Under the pieces are notes generated by a model. It was not told the DNA's origin and made no database searches. It saw nothing but the letters and a program-made list of their open reading frames with translations. Below, piece after piece: positions 1 through 11,891 of a stretch of DNA of 64,000 bases. A program made the translations under genes and the position numbers. Each line of letters opens with the position of its first letter. The stretch's first letter is position 1. The DNA comes from Prosopocoilus inquinatus (taxonomy: Eukaryota; Arthropoda; Insecta; Coleoptera; Lucanidae), in the NCBI GenBank assembly GCA_036172665.1, contig CM069877.1, forward strand, positions 25,879,001 to 25,943,000, in the 5' to 3' direction.

Positions 1-330
1 AGGACAAGCAAAAGCTTTTATAAGAACTTTTTCTGAATACTCATATATAATAGTTTTTCCTCTTGTGTACTTGTGAATCCGTGGACACAGTATATACTTT
101 AATTCCCAAAAGGTTTGTAGAGTTATAGGTAACCGACAATCTATCAAAAGTGTCCCTAAAGTCATTCTTATTGCGTGTATTTGTGTGATGCATTTCCCTG
201 TTTGTGCTAAAATTAGATTTATTGCTGTACATGTAAGCATATAAATGTTATAAAAGCACACGGGAGTGTGAAAATGTTTAAATGTTTAATAATTTAAGAC
301 TTTACATGAAGTAATGCTAGAGATACTTAC
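1..330. other. intergenic or intronic, nothing firm
   Basis: AT-rich sequence downstream (minus strand) of the candidate exon at 331-591. A minus-strand open stretch at 41-232 has no recognisable domain, and its phase does not join cleanly to the splice donor at 330. I see no repeat signature. Confidence 0.3.
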
Positions 331-591
331 ATCGAATGATTTGTTTCTGTATGGTAAAAGCATTGTAAAACATATTAGTTCGGCCCCAAAAGCCATAATA
401 CCATAACTTGGGCACGATAAAGACTTTAGACTCGCTGGATACCGCGATATCATCTCAATGTAAAAAAAAACGGTTTTAAATAGAACCGTGCATAGAAGAT
501 GAACAGCAGCGCTTTGTTTTATATTAAGGTGATATCGCACTATCGAGCACGACCTAAACATCGAAGGTGAACAGAGAGGCATCTTCGCCAT
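331..591 (-). CDS. candidate first coding exon of a small membrane protein
   Basis: I do not recognise the protein. The exon would begin at the ATG at 591-589, which has a good Kozak context (A at -3, G at +4). It runs 87 codons and ends in phase 0 at a strong donor, GTAAGT, reading minus from 330. The peptide starts MAKMPLCSP and has two hydrophobic stretches, roughly residues 28-48 (SAAVHLLCTVLF...) and 62-78 (YGIMAFGAELICFTMLL), so a membrane protein is plausible. The downstream exon was not found in the remaining 330 bases. It could be a chance ORF, but the start context plus consensus donor is better than most open frames here. Confidence 0.35.
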
Positions 592-1051
592 GTTCGTACC
601 CTTATATCGGGTGATCAATGGAATTCATAATTAGAGGAGGCTAAGACTGGTGCTATTTTGTGCTATGTGGTTGGGTGGAATGAAGAATAATAATAATTAT
701 TTTGTATGGATGTTGGTTTAAACCATTTTTTTAAGAATATTAGGAGACGTTCTACAATTCAAATCCGTTTATTATCAATCATTAAAAATATTTCTGACAA
801 TTAAAATTTCTAATTTCAAACTGTAAACCTTTGTTGCTAACATTTTGGAAAATATCAGAGCTAGCTCTAATTATAAATTCCGTTGAATGCGTGGTACTTC
901 TTGTTTCGGTTAATGTGTAGAATCAGTATTTGTGGTAAAAATTATAGCATTTCATTTAAAGGAAAAAAGTAAACGACGACTTCTGGCAAAACCGGAAGTG
1001 ATATAAAAGTGAAAATACTTAAATTTGAAATATCATTTTCTCCTAGGACAG
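592..1051. other. no gene seen
   Basis: AT-rich stretch between the candidate exon and the first foldback arm. It would hold the promoter if the exon at 331-591 is real, but no core promoter element stands out. Confidence 0.3.
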
Positions 1052-1746
1052 TACAGAGTGGACCATTTTTGATGGTTTTAGAGGGTTCCTCAGTTATTTA
1101 TAGGAATAGAGGAAAATCGTTTTCGCGACCCGATGCTACTTTTTCGACAAAAACACAGTGGGAGAAACAAAAGTTAGCTATCTCGATTCGTTGGGGAAAT
1201 ATCGGCTGAAAACGAATTTTTCCAAAAAATTATTTTTCACAATATCTAAGTTGTTTAACAAGATATTTTGAAAATTCAAAAACTCTTTTATTCAGAAATT
1301 AACGTTGATTTCACTGACATTATTATCTTTTGTAGACATTGCACCAATTCTGCAAAACAGACTGTAACTTTTTAATTTTAAATGGAACCGTAGTTGGTTA
1401 TGACACAAATAAATTGCTTGTTTAATGAGGTTTTCAAAAATATAAAGTTTGATATAATTATTTTTATAAATAACAAAGATACTAACTTTCCTTATATTGC
1501 AGTACCTATCAAGCTATCTACGACAATGGAAACAAAAGAAAATTCAGTTGTTTTCCTCAAAAAACTATTATTAGAATAAATAATACAGGTAATTAAATTT
1601 AACAAAATAAATATGTAATGCTCATAAAACTACAAGTAATGTAAATGTGGATTAACTGTCGATGCAGTTTTGAAGAATTATACGTTGTATGTTCCGTTGA
1701 AATTATTAAATCTTAAATTTTATATTATCAAAACTTCTCAGATATT

Positions 1747-1750
1747 TCAC
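1747..1750. repeat. target-site duplication TCAC, left copy
   Basis: TCAC directly precedes the 5' LTR and recurs at 11503-11506 directly after the 3' LTR. A 4-bp duplication is typical of Gypsy integrases. Confidence 0.85.
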
Positions 1751-3272
1751 TGTTACCGTGCAAATTTCCCCGGTTGTTTTGAGCCACCCTGTATGTTGTA
1801 TTGCGAGTTAAAAATAGATGTGTTTTCAGGCTAGCCGCCGGCGTGCTGGCGAAATCAACCTTTCGTTGCATTTGCAGTGTTTTTTTTTATCGCCGACGCA
1901 GATCTCTTTTACAACGCCGCTCGTTTCGGGCTGCGCTTAATTACACATTCTCCGCGCTTGCTTTACGACCTCGTGTTCTTTGAGAAAATACGTTTGTTTA
2001 TTTTACCCAGGGAAAAGTGTTAGGCTGTTTTCAAGTCGCTTTATGGGCTTTCACGCGGCGTCGGCTTGACGCGTTTTTTTTTGTTCCTTTTTTTTCTTGC
2101 TTAGTCAGTTATAATTTCGATTTCATTCTATGTCGCAATCTCTACCGCCGTGTGAAACGAACTATGACCTTCGAATTGATTGGCTGAGGCTTAGTCAGAC
2201 ACTTATTGGGATTGGTTCATTGGTATGATTTTGGAATGTTCTCCCCCGTTCTCCCCGTTTTAACTCGTTACCACGAATCAAGTTCTGGATTCATTCCCAA
2301 ATTAATTCCCGCAGTGATCGCAAGTAATTTGTGTGTTGGGTGAGTGATTTTCACTCGGTGTTGTGCGTAAATTCGTCCTCTGCGTGGACAAATTCCCTTC
2401 GGCTTTGACCAGATCCTGTGCGATTGCTGCAGCAATAAACGCTTGTTTTGCGTTTTCCTCAGAAAGCCTGCTTGTTAGGGCAGGTGAGTTAATAAGTGTG
2501 GGAAATTGTTTGATTCGTGTGTAATGGGGGGCATATTTGTTTCTTTCTTCAGGCTTTTTCTCCCCCCCCCCCCTTTTTGCGTTTGGGATATCGAAATTTC
2601 TGCGAGAAGTGTAGAAATTACCTTCCGCCGACGGACTCGACCCGAGACTCGTCGATTGGCCCTCTCCGTGGCTGACGTGTTGCGGCCCGAGGAAAATTTG
2701 GGACCGCCTAACTGACCAACGGACAAGGTCGGACCTTTATATTTCTTTTTTTTAATTGATTATTGTTGCGAACAACGAACGCTTGTTTTACCTCGACCGT
2801 CACCCTTACGAGTAGAGGACCCCTTACGAGGGATTTGAATCAATCCTTTTTCTTTTCCTGTTTGCAACGTAAGTTTGTTGCGTAATTACTTAATTTGTTT
2901 TTTTTTTGTTTGTGGCCTGTACGCGCCACTTTAATGAACACTTAAATTTTGTTGTGACGCATTTATTTCTTTTTGTTGTTTTGTGTACTGCGTGGTTTAT
3001 TTTGTAAACTGTTTAATTTTTCACTGTTCTGTTTTTCTTTTTTTGTGTAAATAAAACAATTTGTTTAACAAGGACGTACCGCGTTTTTCTTAATTTCCCG
3101 CGGAAAGTAAATTAAATTGAGTGGCGCCTTTTTGTTAGTTTTTTTTTTGTTTGGGTCGTTGTTGTTGGTTTGAGATTACTCCCACGCCTGTCACGACTGT
3201 TAGCTGCCGGATGCGTCGAAACTGACGTCACGATGCAACATCTGATTATCTTCCTGGAAAGGTAAGATAGCA
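1751..3272 (+). repeat. 5' LTR of the Gypsy element
   Basis: 1522 bp, TG...CA ends, nearly identical to 9983-11502. It contains a candidate arthropod initiator TCAGT just before TATAAT near 2104-2113 and an AATAAA polyadenylation signal at 3050-3055 in a T-rich context. The 60-codon open stretch at 1801-1983 recurs in the 3' LTR but lacks an ATG start and looks like chance. Confidence 0.93.
3050..3055 (+). terminator. polyadenylation signal AATAAA in the 5' LTR
   Basis: AATAAA preceded by a T-rich run. The same signal sits at 11280-11285 in the 3' LTR, where it would end the element's RNA. Confidence 0.5.
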
Positions 3273-3277
3273 AGATT

Positions 3278-3297
3278 TGGCGCCCAATTATGGGGCC
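3278..3297 (+). promoter_or_regulatory. tRNA primer-binding site
   Basis: Five bases after the 5' LTR comes TGGCGCCCAA followed by a GGGGC block. TGGCGCCCAA complements the 3' end of insect tRNA-Lys(CUU) as I remember it, and the GGGGC block continues the match after a small mismatch region. This is the expected place for minus-strand priming. Confidence 0.75.
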
Positions 3298-3384
3298 TCA
3301 ATTTGTTTTGCGTTTTGTTTTCCGAAAAATTACGTCCAAGTTAGACAGAATTGTTTGTTTTATTGCGGAATTTTGCGCCTTGAC

Positions 3385-4799
3385 ATGGATTTTAAATTGT
3401 TACCCGATCGCCTTAATGCGGAAGAGATTAACTATGAACTCTTAGCGAGAGGTGTACAATGTGACGGTACTGTTGCGCAAAAACGAGCGTACCTCAGACG
3501 ACAATTGCGTTTGGAAAAAGATTTGCGCTTACCCTTACCCAAATATGACGTATTATTTGACGAAGACGTGACTGCCCTTCAGGAAAAGATTAGCGAAATT
3601 CGCTGTTTAATTGAGTCTGTCCCTGGCTCGACCGCTGTTTGCATTGTAAACAAAATTTCAGCCAAATTGGCTCACGCCATCGGACGCGCACAGCGTTCTC
3701 AGCCTTTGACAAACGACGAAGTACAACAACGTAAGTGCATTTTACAGACGTTAAATAAACTCGCGTTTGACTTTGAACAGACGACGTTAAATTTCAGTCC
3801 TAAAGAAACTGAAGTTGTTAGGACTCATGCGTCTCCCTTACTTGATTTAACGGCTGTTGCGGATCATTTTCGAAATGATCAATCATCCATGATTTGTGTC
3901 AATCCGAATGTTGTTGTAACTCCTAGTGCGACTTCGTCGCCAAAAATTACGACGTCCCCGCCTAAAGCTGTTCTTCTTGCGCCCAAGGTTACGACACACC
4001 CTGTAACCGCGATCGAAATTAAATCGGTTCCTGTTTCCAAATGGGGTTTAACTTATAATGGGAATAATAAGATTCTCTCCCTTAGCGCCTTTTTGGAACG
4101 CGTTAGTGAACTCCAAATTTCGAGAAACGTTTCGGAAGCAACTCTGTTCGCTTCAGCGTCCGATTTATTTCGCGATAAAGCTTTAATCTGGTTTCGGGCA
4201 AATCGGAAATTTTGCAATAATTGGTCCGAACTCGTGCAAGGTCTTCGTGACGAGTTCCAACCCCATAATTATGACGACAAGTTATTTGAAGAAATAAAGA
4301 AACGCACCCAGGGTCCCGATGAATCAATGGGAATTTATATTTCTGTCATGCTCAATTTATTCGATCGTTTGAGCATCCCTGTCGCGGAAAACGTTCGCAT
4401 AAAAATTCTTCTGAATAACATTGCCCCTTTTTATCAGCGTCAGTTAGGACTAGTCGAGGTTACTTCTGTCACCCAGTTATTGAAGATATTGATGAACAAT
4501 TAGAGGTTCGTAAGTCCGCCGTAGAGGCATACATGCCTCCACCTCGTAAGAACAATACTCTAGAGCCTGACCTAGCCTATGTACAAGCCTGCGCACCAAC
4601 CGTAAGTGAGTGTAAGGTAGATCCTCCTAAACCTACCAAAACGTTTAAGTGCTGGAATTGTCAAAAGACAGGCCACCTATCCCGTGATTGCTCTGAACCC
4701 TTACGTAGGCATTGTTATCAATGTGGACGTCCCAATGTCACCACTAAGACGTGCCCCGTGTGCTCGAAGAGTCCAAAAAACTCCCGAACAACGCGTTAG
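3385..4799 (+). pseudogene. gag: Gypsy gag (capsid and nucleocapsid), frameshifted
   Basis: This encodes the structural protein of the element's particles. I start at the ATG at 3385 (MDFKLLPDRL); the longer open frame begins at a TTG inside the primer-binding site. The first frame runs to a TAG at 4501-4503 and holds a basic, helical N-terminus and a capsid-like region. The reading continues in another frame from about 4475 (open from 4533 with an ATG) to the TAG at 4797-4799, so a one-base indel near 4470-4480 breaks the gene. The second part has a CCHC zinc knuckle (CWNCQKTGHLSRDC) followed by a second, imperfect cysteine cluster, the normal nucleocapsid signature. It overlaps pol by about 49 bases. 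Confidence 0.88.
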
Positions 4800-6769
4800 A
4801 TGACCGGCTAGTGCGTTGCTTTAAAGTAACAAATCCGATCGAATCTCTGACTGTACAACCTGTTTTAGACTTTGTCCTAGCTCATGCAAAAGATGACGAA
4901 CGCCCATATCTGTCTGTATCCATCTTAGGCATCCCATTTCTTGGCCTCCTTGATTCAGGTGCGTCTCGCACAATTGTTGGCAGTTCAGGATGGGAAATCC
5001 TTCAGACTTTAAACTTACCTTTTACGAAACATGTGACGTCATGCACTGTTGCGAATGGACAACCCTGTAGTAGTCCTGGTAATGTTACCACACCTATCCA
5101 ACTTCGTGACCGTGTCAAAGTGATCGACGTTCTTGTCGTTCCTGAGTTGCCGCATTCCTTAATTCTCGGCGCAGATTTTTGGAAGTTGATGGGCATCGTC
5201 CCTGACTTGCGCTCCGGTGAGTGGAGTTTTGGAAAGGAATTCATTGACTCAGTCGAACATGTCACATCTTGGGGTCATCTGACAAATGATCAACAGACCC
5301 AACTTAATGAACGGACCGAACAGCTGTTTGCTGATTCCAGAAACCGTGAACTAGGATGTACCCAATTGGTCGAACACGTCATCCGTACTGATAGCCCACC
5401 AATCAAACAACGATATTACCCGATTTCGCCAGCAAGACAAGCCATCGTCGATACAGAACTTGACGACATGATTAAGCGTGGAATTGTTGAGAAATCTAAG
5501 AGTGCTTGGTCATCGCCCATTCTTCTTGTACCCAAAAAGGATGGTTCTTTCCGCTTTTGTGTGGACTATCGGAAGCTCAACCAAGTTACGACCAAGGATG
5601 CTTATCCTCTACCTTATGTCTCGAACACCCTTGATAAACTCAAAGATGCTAAGTATCTATCTTCCTTAGATATCAAGTCAGCATACTGGCAAATTCCAGT
5701 TGCCGAAGAATCCCGCCAATACACCGCTTTTACCGTACCTAACCGCGGTTTGTATCAATTTCGCAGAATGCCTTTTGGTCTTCATAATTCTCCTGCAACT
5801 TGGCAAAGATTTATCGACTGTGTAATCGGTGCTGATCTTGAACCACATGTGTTCGTCTATTTAGACGACATCATTATTGTGACTCAAACCTTCGACAAAC
5901 ATCTCGAAGTACACTCCGAAGTCCATAAACGCCTGACCGAGGCCGGACTAACCTTGAACGAAGAAAAATGCAATTTTTGTCTTAGCGAACTCAAGTACCT
6001 AGGGTATGTAGTGGATCGTCATGGTCTTCATGTTGACCCTGAAAAGGTACAATCAATTCTTAAGATGCCTAAGCCAACTACGGTTAAGGAAGTTCGCCGT
6101 TTGATAGGAACTGCTTCTTGGTATCGGAGGTTTATCCCTGGATTTTCCACTATTATCGCCCCTTTGACAAACTTGCTTAAGAAAAATTCTAAGCATAGGT
6201 GGGATGAGACTTGTGATGAAGCTTGGGAAAAAATTCGTGAGCACTTAGTTTCTGCTCCAGTTCTCTCATGTCCCGACTTCACCAAAGAATTTACGATTCA
6301 AACGGACGCATCCGATTATGGTCTAGGTGCTGTCCTTACCCAAGAACAAGACGAAGGTGAGAAAGTCATCTGCTATCTAAGCCGCTCGTTGACTCGAACC
6401 GAGCGTAACTTTTCAACAACCGAAAAGGAACTCCTTGCGATGTTGTGGGCCATAGAAAAACTTCGGCCTTATGTAGAAGGTTCGCACTTTAAGGTCATCA
6501 CAGACCATCACTCTCTCCTTTGGCTTAATAAGTTGCAGAATCCTTCCGGTCGATTGTGTCGTTGGGCTGTGCGCCTACAACAATATAACTTTAGCGTCAT
6601 CCATCGCAAAGGAAAAGATCACGTTGTTCCTGATATGCTTTCTCGAACCGTCCCTGTTATCGACTCCATCGATTTTGACAACGTTCAGGACAGTTGGTAC
6701 TTGAATTTCCTTAAGAAAATTCGTTTGACTCCGGAAAAGTTTCCGTGTCGAGGGAAATGTCATTTATAA
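4751..6769 (+). pseudogene. pol: Gypsy pol: protease, reverse transcriptase, RNase H
   Basis: First part of the polyprotein, in the -1 frame relative to the nucleocapsid. The aspartic protease motif DSGAS starts at base 4952 (residue 68). The reverse transcriptase follows, with the polymerase box YLDD at 5858-5869. RNase H follows, with QTDASDYG near base 6297 and a later TDHHSLLWL motif. These domains copy the RNA into cDNA and degrade the template. The frame ends at a TAA at 6767-6769, but homology moves into a different frame from about 6735, so the stop follows a one-base indel near 6733-6745 and is not a true terminus. All catalytic motifs listed are intact. Confidence 0.93.
4775..4781 (+). 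promoter_or_regulatory. -1 ribosomal frameshift slippery heptamer A AAA AAC
   Basis: In the gag nucleocapsid frame the codons are CCA AAA AAC, giving the classical X XXY YYZ phase. Slippage by -1 leads directly into the pol frame, which is open across this point (4751-6769), and gag stops 15 bases later. This is a textbook arrangement for gag-pol expression. I did not model a downstream pseudoknot. Confidence 0.8.
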
Positions 6770-7931
6770 ACTGGTCCGAAACACATATTATCGTTTGGCT
6801 GAGGATGAACCTCATTGGAAGACTGTTGTCCCAAAGGATTCTCGGTCAAAAATACTTCAAGAAAGTCATGACTCTCCAACCAGTGGTCATCTAGGAATTT
6901 ATAAGACGTATAATAGAATCGCTCAAAATTACTATTGGCCTAAGATGCATGCCGATGTGGCAAAGTATGTCCACCGTTGCCAGACGTGTATCCGTACCAA
7001 ACCTGAACAAAGGGCTCCAGCTGGTATGATGGGAGGTCACTCCAAGATTACTCGTCCTTGGGAGGTCATCAGTATCGATCTTGTTGGACCACTCCCTAGA
7101 TCTTCTCGTGGTTACCAATATATCCTAGTGGCTACTGACTGTTTTAGTAAATTTAACCTGTGTTTTCCTCTTCGTAAAGCTACCGCCCCAAAGATTGTGC
7201 AGCACATTGAGGAAAATATTTTCTTAGTTTTCGGAGTACCTCGCGCCATTATTTCCGATAATGGAGTCCAGTTCAAGTCCAAAGAGTATCAAAAACTTCT
7301 GACGTCATACCATGTACGCCCTGCGTACACTTCGTATTATCATCCTAAGGCGAACCCTGTCGAACGCGTTAACCGCGTTATTAAGTCTATGTTGACTGCT
7401 TATGTGGCGGAAGACCACCGCAAATGGGATCTATTCTTGCCCAAGGTCGCCTGTGCTCTTCGAACCGCTCGTCATGAAGTTACTGGTGTGACTCCATACT
7501 TCCTCAATTTTGGTCGTGAGATGTGCCTAAAAGGTAGTCTAACCCCTGATGGTACCCCTGATAAGAATGTGTCTCTGGAAGTTGTCCCTCAGGATCCTAA
7601 GGATCTACAATCTCGTACCGGTAAGTTTTCCGTGCTATATAAGGACGTACAAGGAAGGCTGCAAAAGGCTTACGAGAAGGCTAAAGGCCGTTATGATCTC
7701 CGTAGGCGTAAGGTTGAGTATCACCCTGAACAACGGGTTTGGCGTAAAAATTTTGTATTGTCGGATGCTTCTAAGCATTTCGCGGCCAAGTTGGCCGATA
7801 AGTTTGTTGGGCCTTTCCTCATTAATCGTCGTGTGTCGTCAGACACGTATGAACTTAAGGATTTTGATGACAATATACTTCCTGGCACCTGGAATAGTGA
7901 ACATCTTAAACCAGATCCCCCTGATGAATAG
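6734..7931 (+). pseudogene. pol: Gypsy pol: integrase
   Basis: C-terminal part of pol, separated from RNase H by the frameshift; the open frame with an ATG starts at 6795. It has an HHCC zinc domain (histidines in HDSPTSGH, cysteines in CQTC near base 6983). The catalytic triad has D at 7077, D at 7257 and E at 7362, giving the D,D-35-E spacing of retroviral-type integrases. A GPF-containing C-terminal module (KFVGPFL) lies near 7804. It would insert the cDNA, making the 4-bp duplication seen at the element edges. The stop is TAG at 7929-7931. No chromodomain is evident. Confidence 0.92.
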
Positions 7932-9966
7932 GTTCACCCTATTCGTTCTTTCGGCCTGGGGGATGGGTCCCTTACAATTCTCCCGACGTATCTTCTGCGT
8001 GGAGTAAAAGGCTCCTAAAAGATTCAGTCCCAATTCCTCTAACACCTTTGGAATTGAACGTCTTCGGATGTTCACGTGTGATGGAGGTACTTTTCGAACA
8101 GTCTAGTCGTTTGCGAGAAGTCGCCTTGCAGTTTGCGGAAGTTGTGGGAATGAGAAGAGAGTCGGATCTCGTGAAGACTCTTCTTGCCCTCTCTTTTCGT
8201 GAACTTCGCTATGAGTGACGTCTGGCAGGCCTCGCGATTGTGACGTGAGATGCCTCTATCCACATGCATATTGCTTTCCTTTCTTCTTGTTTCACCCTTT
8301 CTTCTACTCTAACTCTTCCCCTTTCGGATTGATCAGCTCGGCTCTGCCGACTCTGGGATATCTCTTAGCACCCGCCAGAGCGTGTGGGAGTTCCAAGCGT
8401 GCTGGATCCCGTGAAGGTATCGCTTGCCCTTTCTCTCTGACGTACCGCTATCGGATGTTCCTCAGAGGAATCGGAGCTGTAGTATGGTGTGTTCCGATTG
8501 GAGGACTTTTACTTTCCTGTTGTCTGTCTTCCTCAACTTCTCTCTTTCTTTCCCCTTCCCCCCTGTAACCTCTACCTTGTTTGGGTGTCCTTTTGAGATT
8601 TAGTCATCTCAATTTTTTTTTTATTACCCGGATTCGACTTTCTTCAGTTTACTTTTTTTTCTGAAGTAGGAAAACTCCCGGCTGTGACTGTTTTTCGCCT
8701 GACGAGAGCTTATCTCGTTGTGAGGAGTTTCATTTTGTTTTTGTGTCGTATTGGTGGGACGGTGTTTTCTCCGCTGACAATTCTGTGTTGGGTTTGTATT
8801 GGTCCTTTGACGAATTTTGACCTTGTATCAAATTTGGAGCGCAGGGTTGGTGGCGAGGAATTCATCGTTGTGGGTCTTCTTGGAAGACAAATTTCGTGAC
8901 GGAGCTGACAACTCCTCGTGACTAGGGGATCCCCAGGATTAGAGTCTTTTAACCTTAGTAAAATTTTCTTCCCCGTATTTTAGTTTTGCCCTGGGAGTAG
9001 GATTTGACTTCAGGTACCGTAGTGTGCCTTATTGCTTCGCGATTCGACCTTACCAGTCGACCACGAATTTCACTTGCTTTATAGCAAAATTTCGCGTTGA
9101 TCACCGGATCATTTAATTTTTTTTCCTTCCCTTTTGTCTTCTTCTTCTCGTTTCGGAAAAGACTTCCGATGGACCGAGATCGTTTGGATTTTCATTTTGT
9201 TGTTATTATTTGCTCTTTCCATTCATTTTGTCCCGTATATTTCATTGTAGTTTGCCATTTCCATAGTTTTTACCCCGGTTTTGTTTTAGTTTAGTTTCGA
9301 AGTTTGTCCCAGGCTTGGTTGTTACAGTCTTAGGACTCTGCCACCTCTCAATGTCTGTGACACGCGCGCGGTTGGTTGTGGTTTGGGCCAAGTCCTGGAC
9401 AGACGGGTTTCTTTTTTGTTTTACATTGTTGTGGATCCAAGTAAATTTCTCGGTGATGTTAGTCTTTTCCAGGATGTCCCAGCATCCTTAGAATACTGTC
9501 AAATTTTACGTTGCCTGGGAAACTCTTTTGGTATTTGAGGATTTTGTAACATTTCAACGAACATTGCTTGAGTAGTGGCATGGCCGCGCGGTGTATTGAT
9601 CGGGAGTGGTATAGTTAACTTCCTCTTCTTGTGTTTGCCAGGTGGCGTGGTGTTTCCTGGTCAGACGATGTTGATGCTTGTCAACATGCGGACCCCACCT
9701 GACTCTTTGTTTCCCTTTTGCTCTTCTTGCGTACCAGTCCGGTTTATGCTCCGTGTGGGCGTGTTGCTGCTTGGGTAACGTTTGGTTTGAATTTTTCCCG
9801 TGGTCTTTGACCAAGGTCCGTTTTGTGTAAAGTCTTGTCCGCAGTCTTAGACTATGAGTTTCCGTCCGCGTTCCCGTGTCGTTGCCCCTCCCCCTACATG
9901 CCCGGTTTATTCTGAGTAACTCTCTATAGTTTCGTCTAGAAATTTTCCTTAGGTAAAATTTCCATC
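7932..9966 (+). other. long 3' region of the Gypsy element without a convincing gene
   Basis: About 2.03 kb of T-rich sequence lies between integrase and the polypurine tract. The open frames (for example 8215-8568, 8684-8899, 9575-9778) are short, mostly hydrophobic because of T-richness, and show no envelope, zinc-knuckle or enzyme motif. It could be a large untranslated region or a lost third gene. Confidence 0.6.
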
Positions 9967-9982
9967 GAAGTAAGGGTGGGAT
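9967..9982 (+). promoter_or_regulatory. polypurine tract
   Basis: A purine-rich run (GAAGTAAGGGTGGGAT) immediately precedes the TGTTACC start of the 3' LTR, the expected plus-strand primer site. Confidence 0.75.
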
Positions 9983-11502
9983 TGTTACCGTGCAAATTTC
10001 CCCAGTTGTTTTGAGCCACCCTGTATGTTGTATTGCGAGTTAAAAATAGATGTGTTTTCAGGCTAGCCGCCGGCGTGCTGGCGAAATCAACCTTTCGTTG
10101 CATTTGCGGTGTTTTTTTTTATCGCCGACGCAGATCTCTTTTACAACGCCGCTCGTTTCGGGCTGCGCTTAATTACACATTCTCCGCGCTTGCTTTACGA
10201 CCTCGTGTTCTTTGAGAAAATACGTTTGTTTATTTTACCCAGGGAAAAGTGTTAGGCTGTTTTCAATTCGCTTTATGGGCTTTCACGCGGCGTCGGCTTG
10301 ACGCGTTTTTTTTGTTCCTTTTTTTTCTTGCTTAGTCAGTTATAATTTCGATTTCATTCTATGCCGCAATCTCTACCGCCGTGTGAAACGAACTATGACC
10401 TTCGAATTGATTGGCTGAGGCTTAGTCAGACACTTATTGGGATTGGTTCATTGGTATGATTTTGGAATGTTCTCCCCCGTTCTCCCCGTTTTAACTCGTT
10501 ACCACGAACCAAGTTCTGGATTCATTCCCAAATTAATTCCCGCAGTGATCGCAAGTAATTTGTGTGTTGGGTGAGTGATTTTCACTCGGTGTTGTGCGTA
10601 AATTCGTCCTCTGCGTGGACAAATTCCCTTCGGCTTTGACCGGATCTTCTGCGATTGCTGCAGCAATAAACGCTTGTTTTGCGTTTTCCTCAGAAAGCCT
10701 GCTTGTTAGGGCAGGTGAGTTAATAAGTGTGGGAAATTGTTTGATTCGTGTGTAATGGGGGGCATATTTGTTTCTTTCTTCAGGCTTTTTCTTCCTCCCC
10801 CCACCTTTTTGCGTTTGTGATATCGAAATTTCTGCGAGAAGTGTAGAAATTACCTTCCGCCGACGAACTCGACCAGAGACTCGTCGATTGGCCCTCTCCG
10901 TGGCTGACGTGTTGCGGCCCGAGGAAAATTTGGGACCGCCTAACTGACCAACGGACAAGGTCGGACCTTTTTATTTCTTTTTTTAATTGATTATTGTTGC
11001 GAACAACGAACGCTTGTTTTACCTCGACCGTCACCCTTACGAGTAGAGGACCCCTTACGAGGGATTTGAATCAATCCTTTTTCTTTTCCTGTTTGCAACG
11101 TAAGTTTGTTGCGTAATTACTTAATTTGTTTTTTTTTGTTTGTGGCCTGTACGCGCCACTTTAATGAACACTTAAATTTTGTTGTGTCGCATTTATTTCT
11201 TTTTGTTGTTTTGTGTACTGCGTGGTTTATTTTGTAAACTGTTTAATTTTTCACTGTTCTGTTTTTCTTTTTTTGTGTAAATAAAACAATTTGTTTAACA
11301 AGGACGTACCGCGTTTTTCTTAATTTCCCGCGGAAAGTAAATTAAATTGAGTGGCGCCTTTTTGTTAGTTTTTTTTTTGTTTGGGTCGTTGTTGTTGGTT
11401 TGAGATTACTCCCACGCCTGTCACGACTGTTAGCTGCCGGATGCGTCGAAACTGACGTCACGATGCAACATCTGATTATCTTCCTGGAAAGGTAAGGTAG
11501 CA
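9983..11502 (+). repeat. 3' LTR of the Gypsy element
   Basis: 1520 bp, nearly identical to the 5' LTR. Visible differences include a C/T-tract change near 10790-10805 and about 20 other scattered changes. It carries the AATAAA at 11280-11285. Minus-strand ORFs at 10533-10958 and 10780-11034 are shadows. Confidence 0.93.
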
Positions 11503-11506
11503 TCAC
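11503..11506. repeat. target-site duplication TCAC, right copy
   Basis: Matches 1747-1750; marks the insertion into foldback element A. Confidence 0.85.
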
Positions 11507-11891
11507 TTCTATTCGCGATTACATTTATTAATATACAAAAGTTCTCGAAAGCATTATTAAACTTAAAAGATATCCGACATTTCAATAATTCCTTAAAGAA
11601 ATGCATTAATATATACAATTTAAAATTTATAGAAATCTCTTAACTATTCTCATTAATAATTAAAGACATGTTCAAATAGAGTTAATTCGTTTTTACATAC
11701 TTGTGGTTTTACGTCAGCCTCTGATCTATCTATCTACCTATCTCGAAGCTATTTATTTATTGAATTAAATTAGCTGTTTTACTTAACAATAATTGATTTT
11801 TAGGGAAAACAATTGAACTATTTTTTTTTGTTTTTGGTGTCATGGATGACTTGTTAGCTACTGGAAAAGAAAAAATAATTAGTATCTTTAT

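Larger units (their letters stand above)
1751..11502 (+). mobile_element. Ty3/Gypsy LTR retrotransposon, full length but broken
   Basis: A 9752-bp element bounded by two nearly identical LTRs of about 1.52 kb that begin TGTTACCGTG and end GGTAGCA or GATAGCA. The duplication TCAC flanks it. Order is LTR, primer-binding site, gag, pol (protease, RT, RNase H, integrase), about 2 kb without a convincing gene, polypurine tract, LTR. By eye the LTRs differ at about 20 positions, so insertion is fairly young. Even so, gag and pol each carry a frameshift, so this copy cannot encode complete proteins. The protein order (integrase after RNase H) places it in Ty3/Gypsy. I do not assign a clade. Confidence 0.95.

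Noticed and set aside
41..232. Minus-strand ORF as a second exon of the 331-591 gene
   Set aside because: Candidate acceptors put it out of phase with the donor at 330, and no domain supports it.
1801..1983. 60-codon ORF present in both LTRs
   Set aside because: It starts at a TTG, is identical only because the LTRs are identical, and has no domain.
8215..9814. Open frames in the Gypsy 3' region as a possible envelope gene
   Set aside because: The peptides are short, driven by T-rich codons, and lack a signal peptide, cleavage site, fusion-like segment and transmembrane anchor in one frame.
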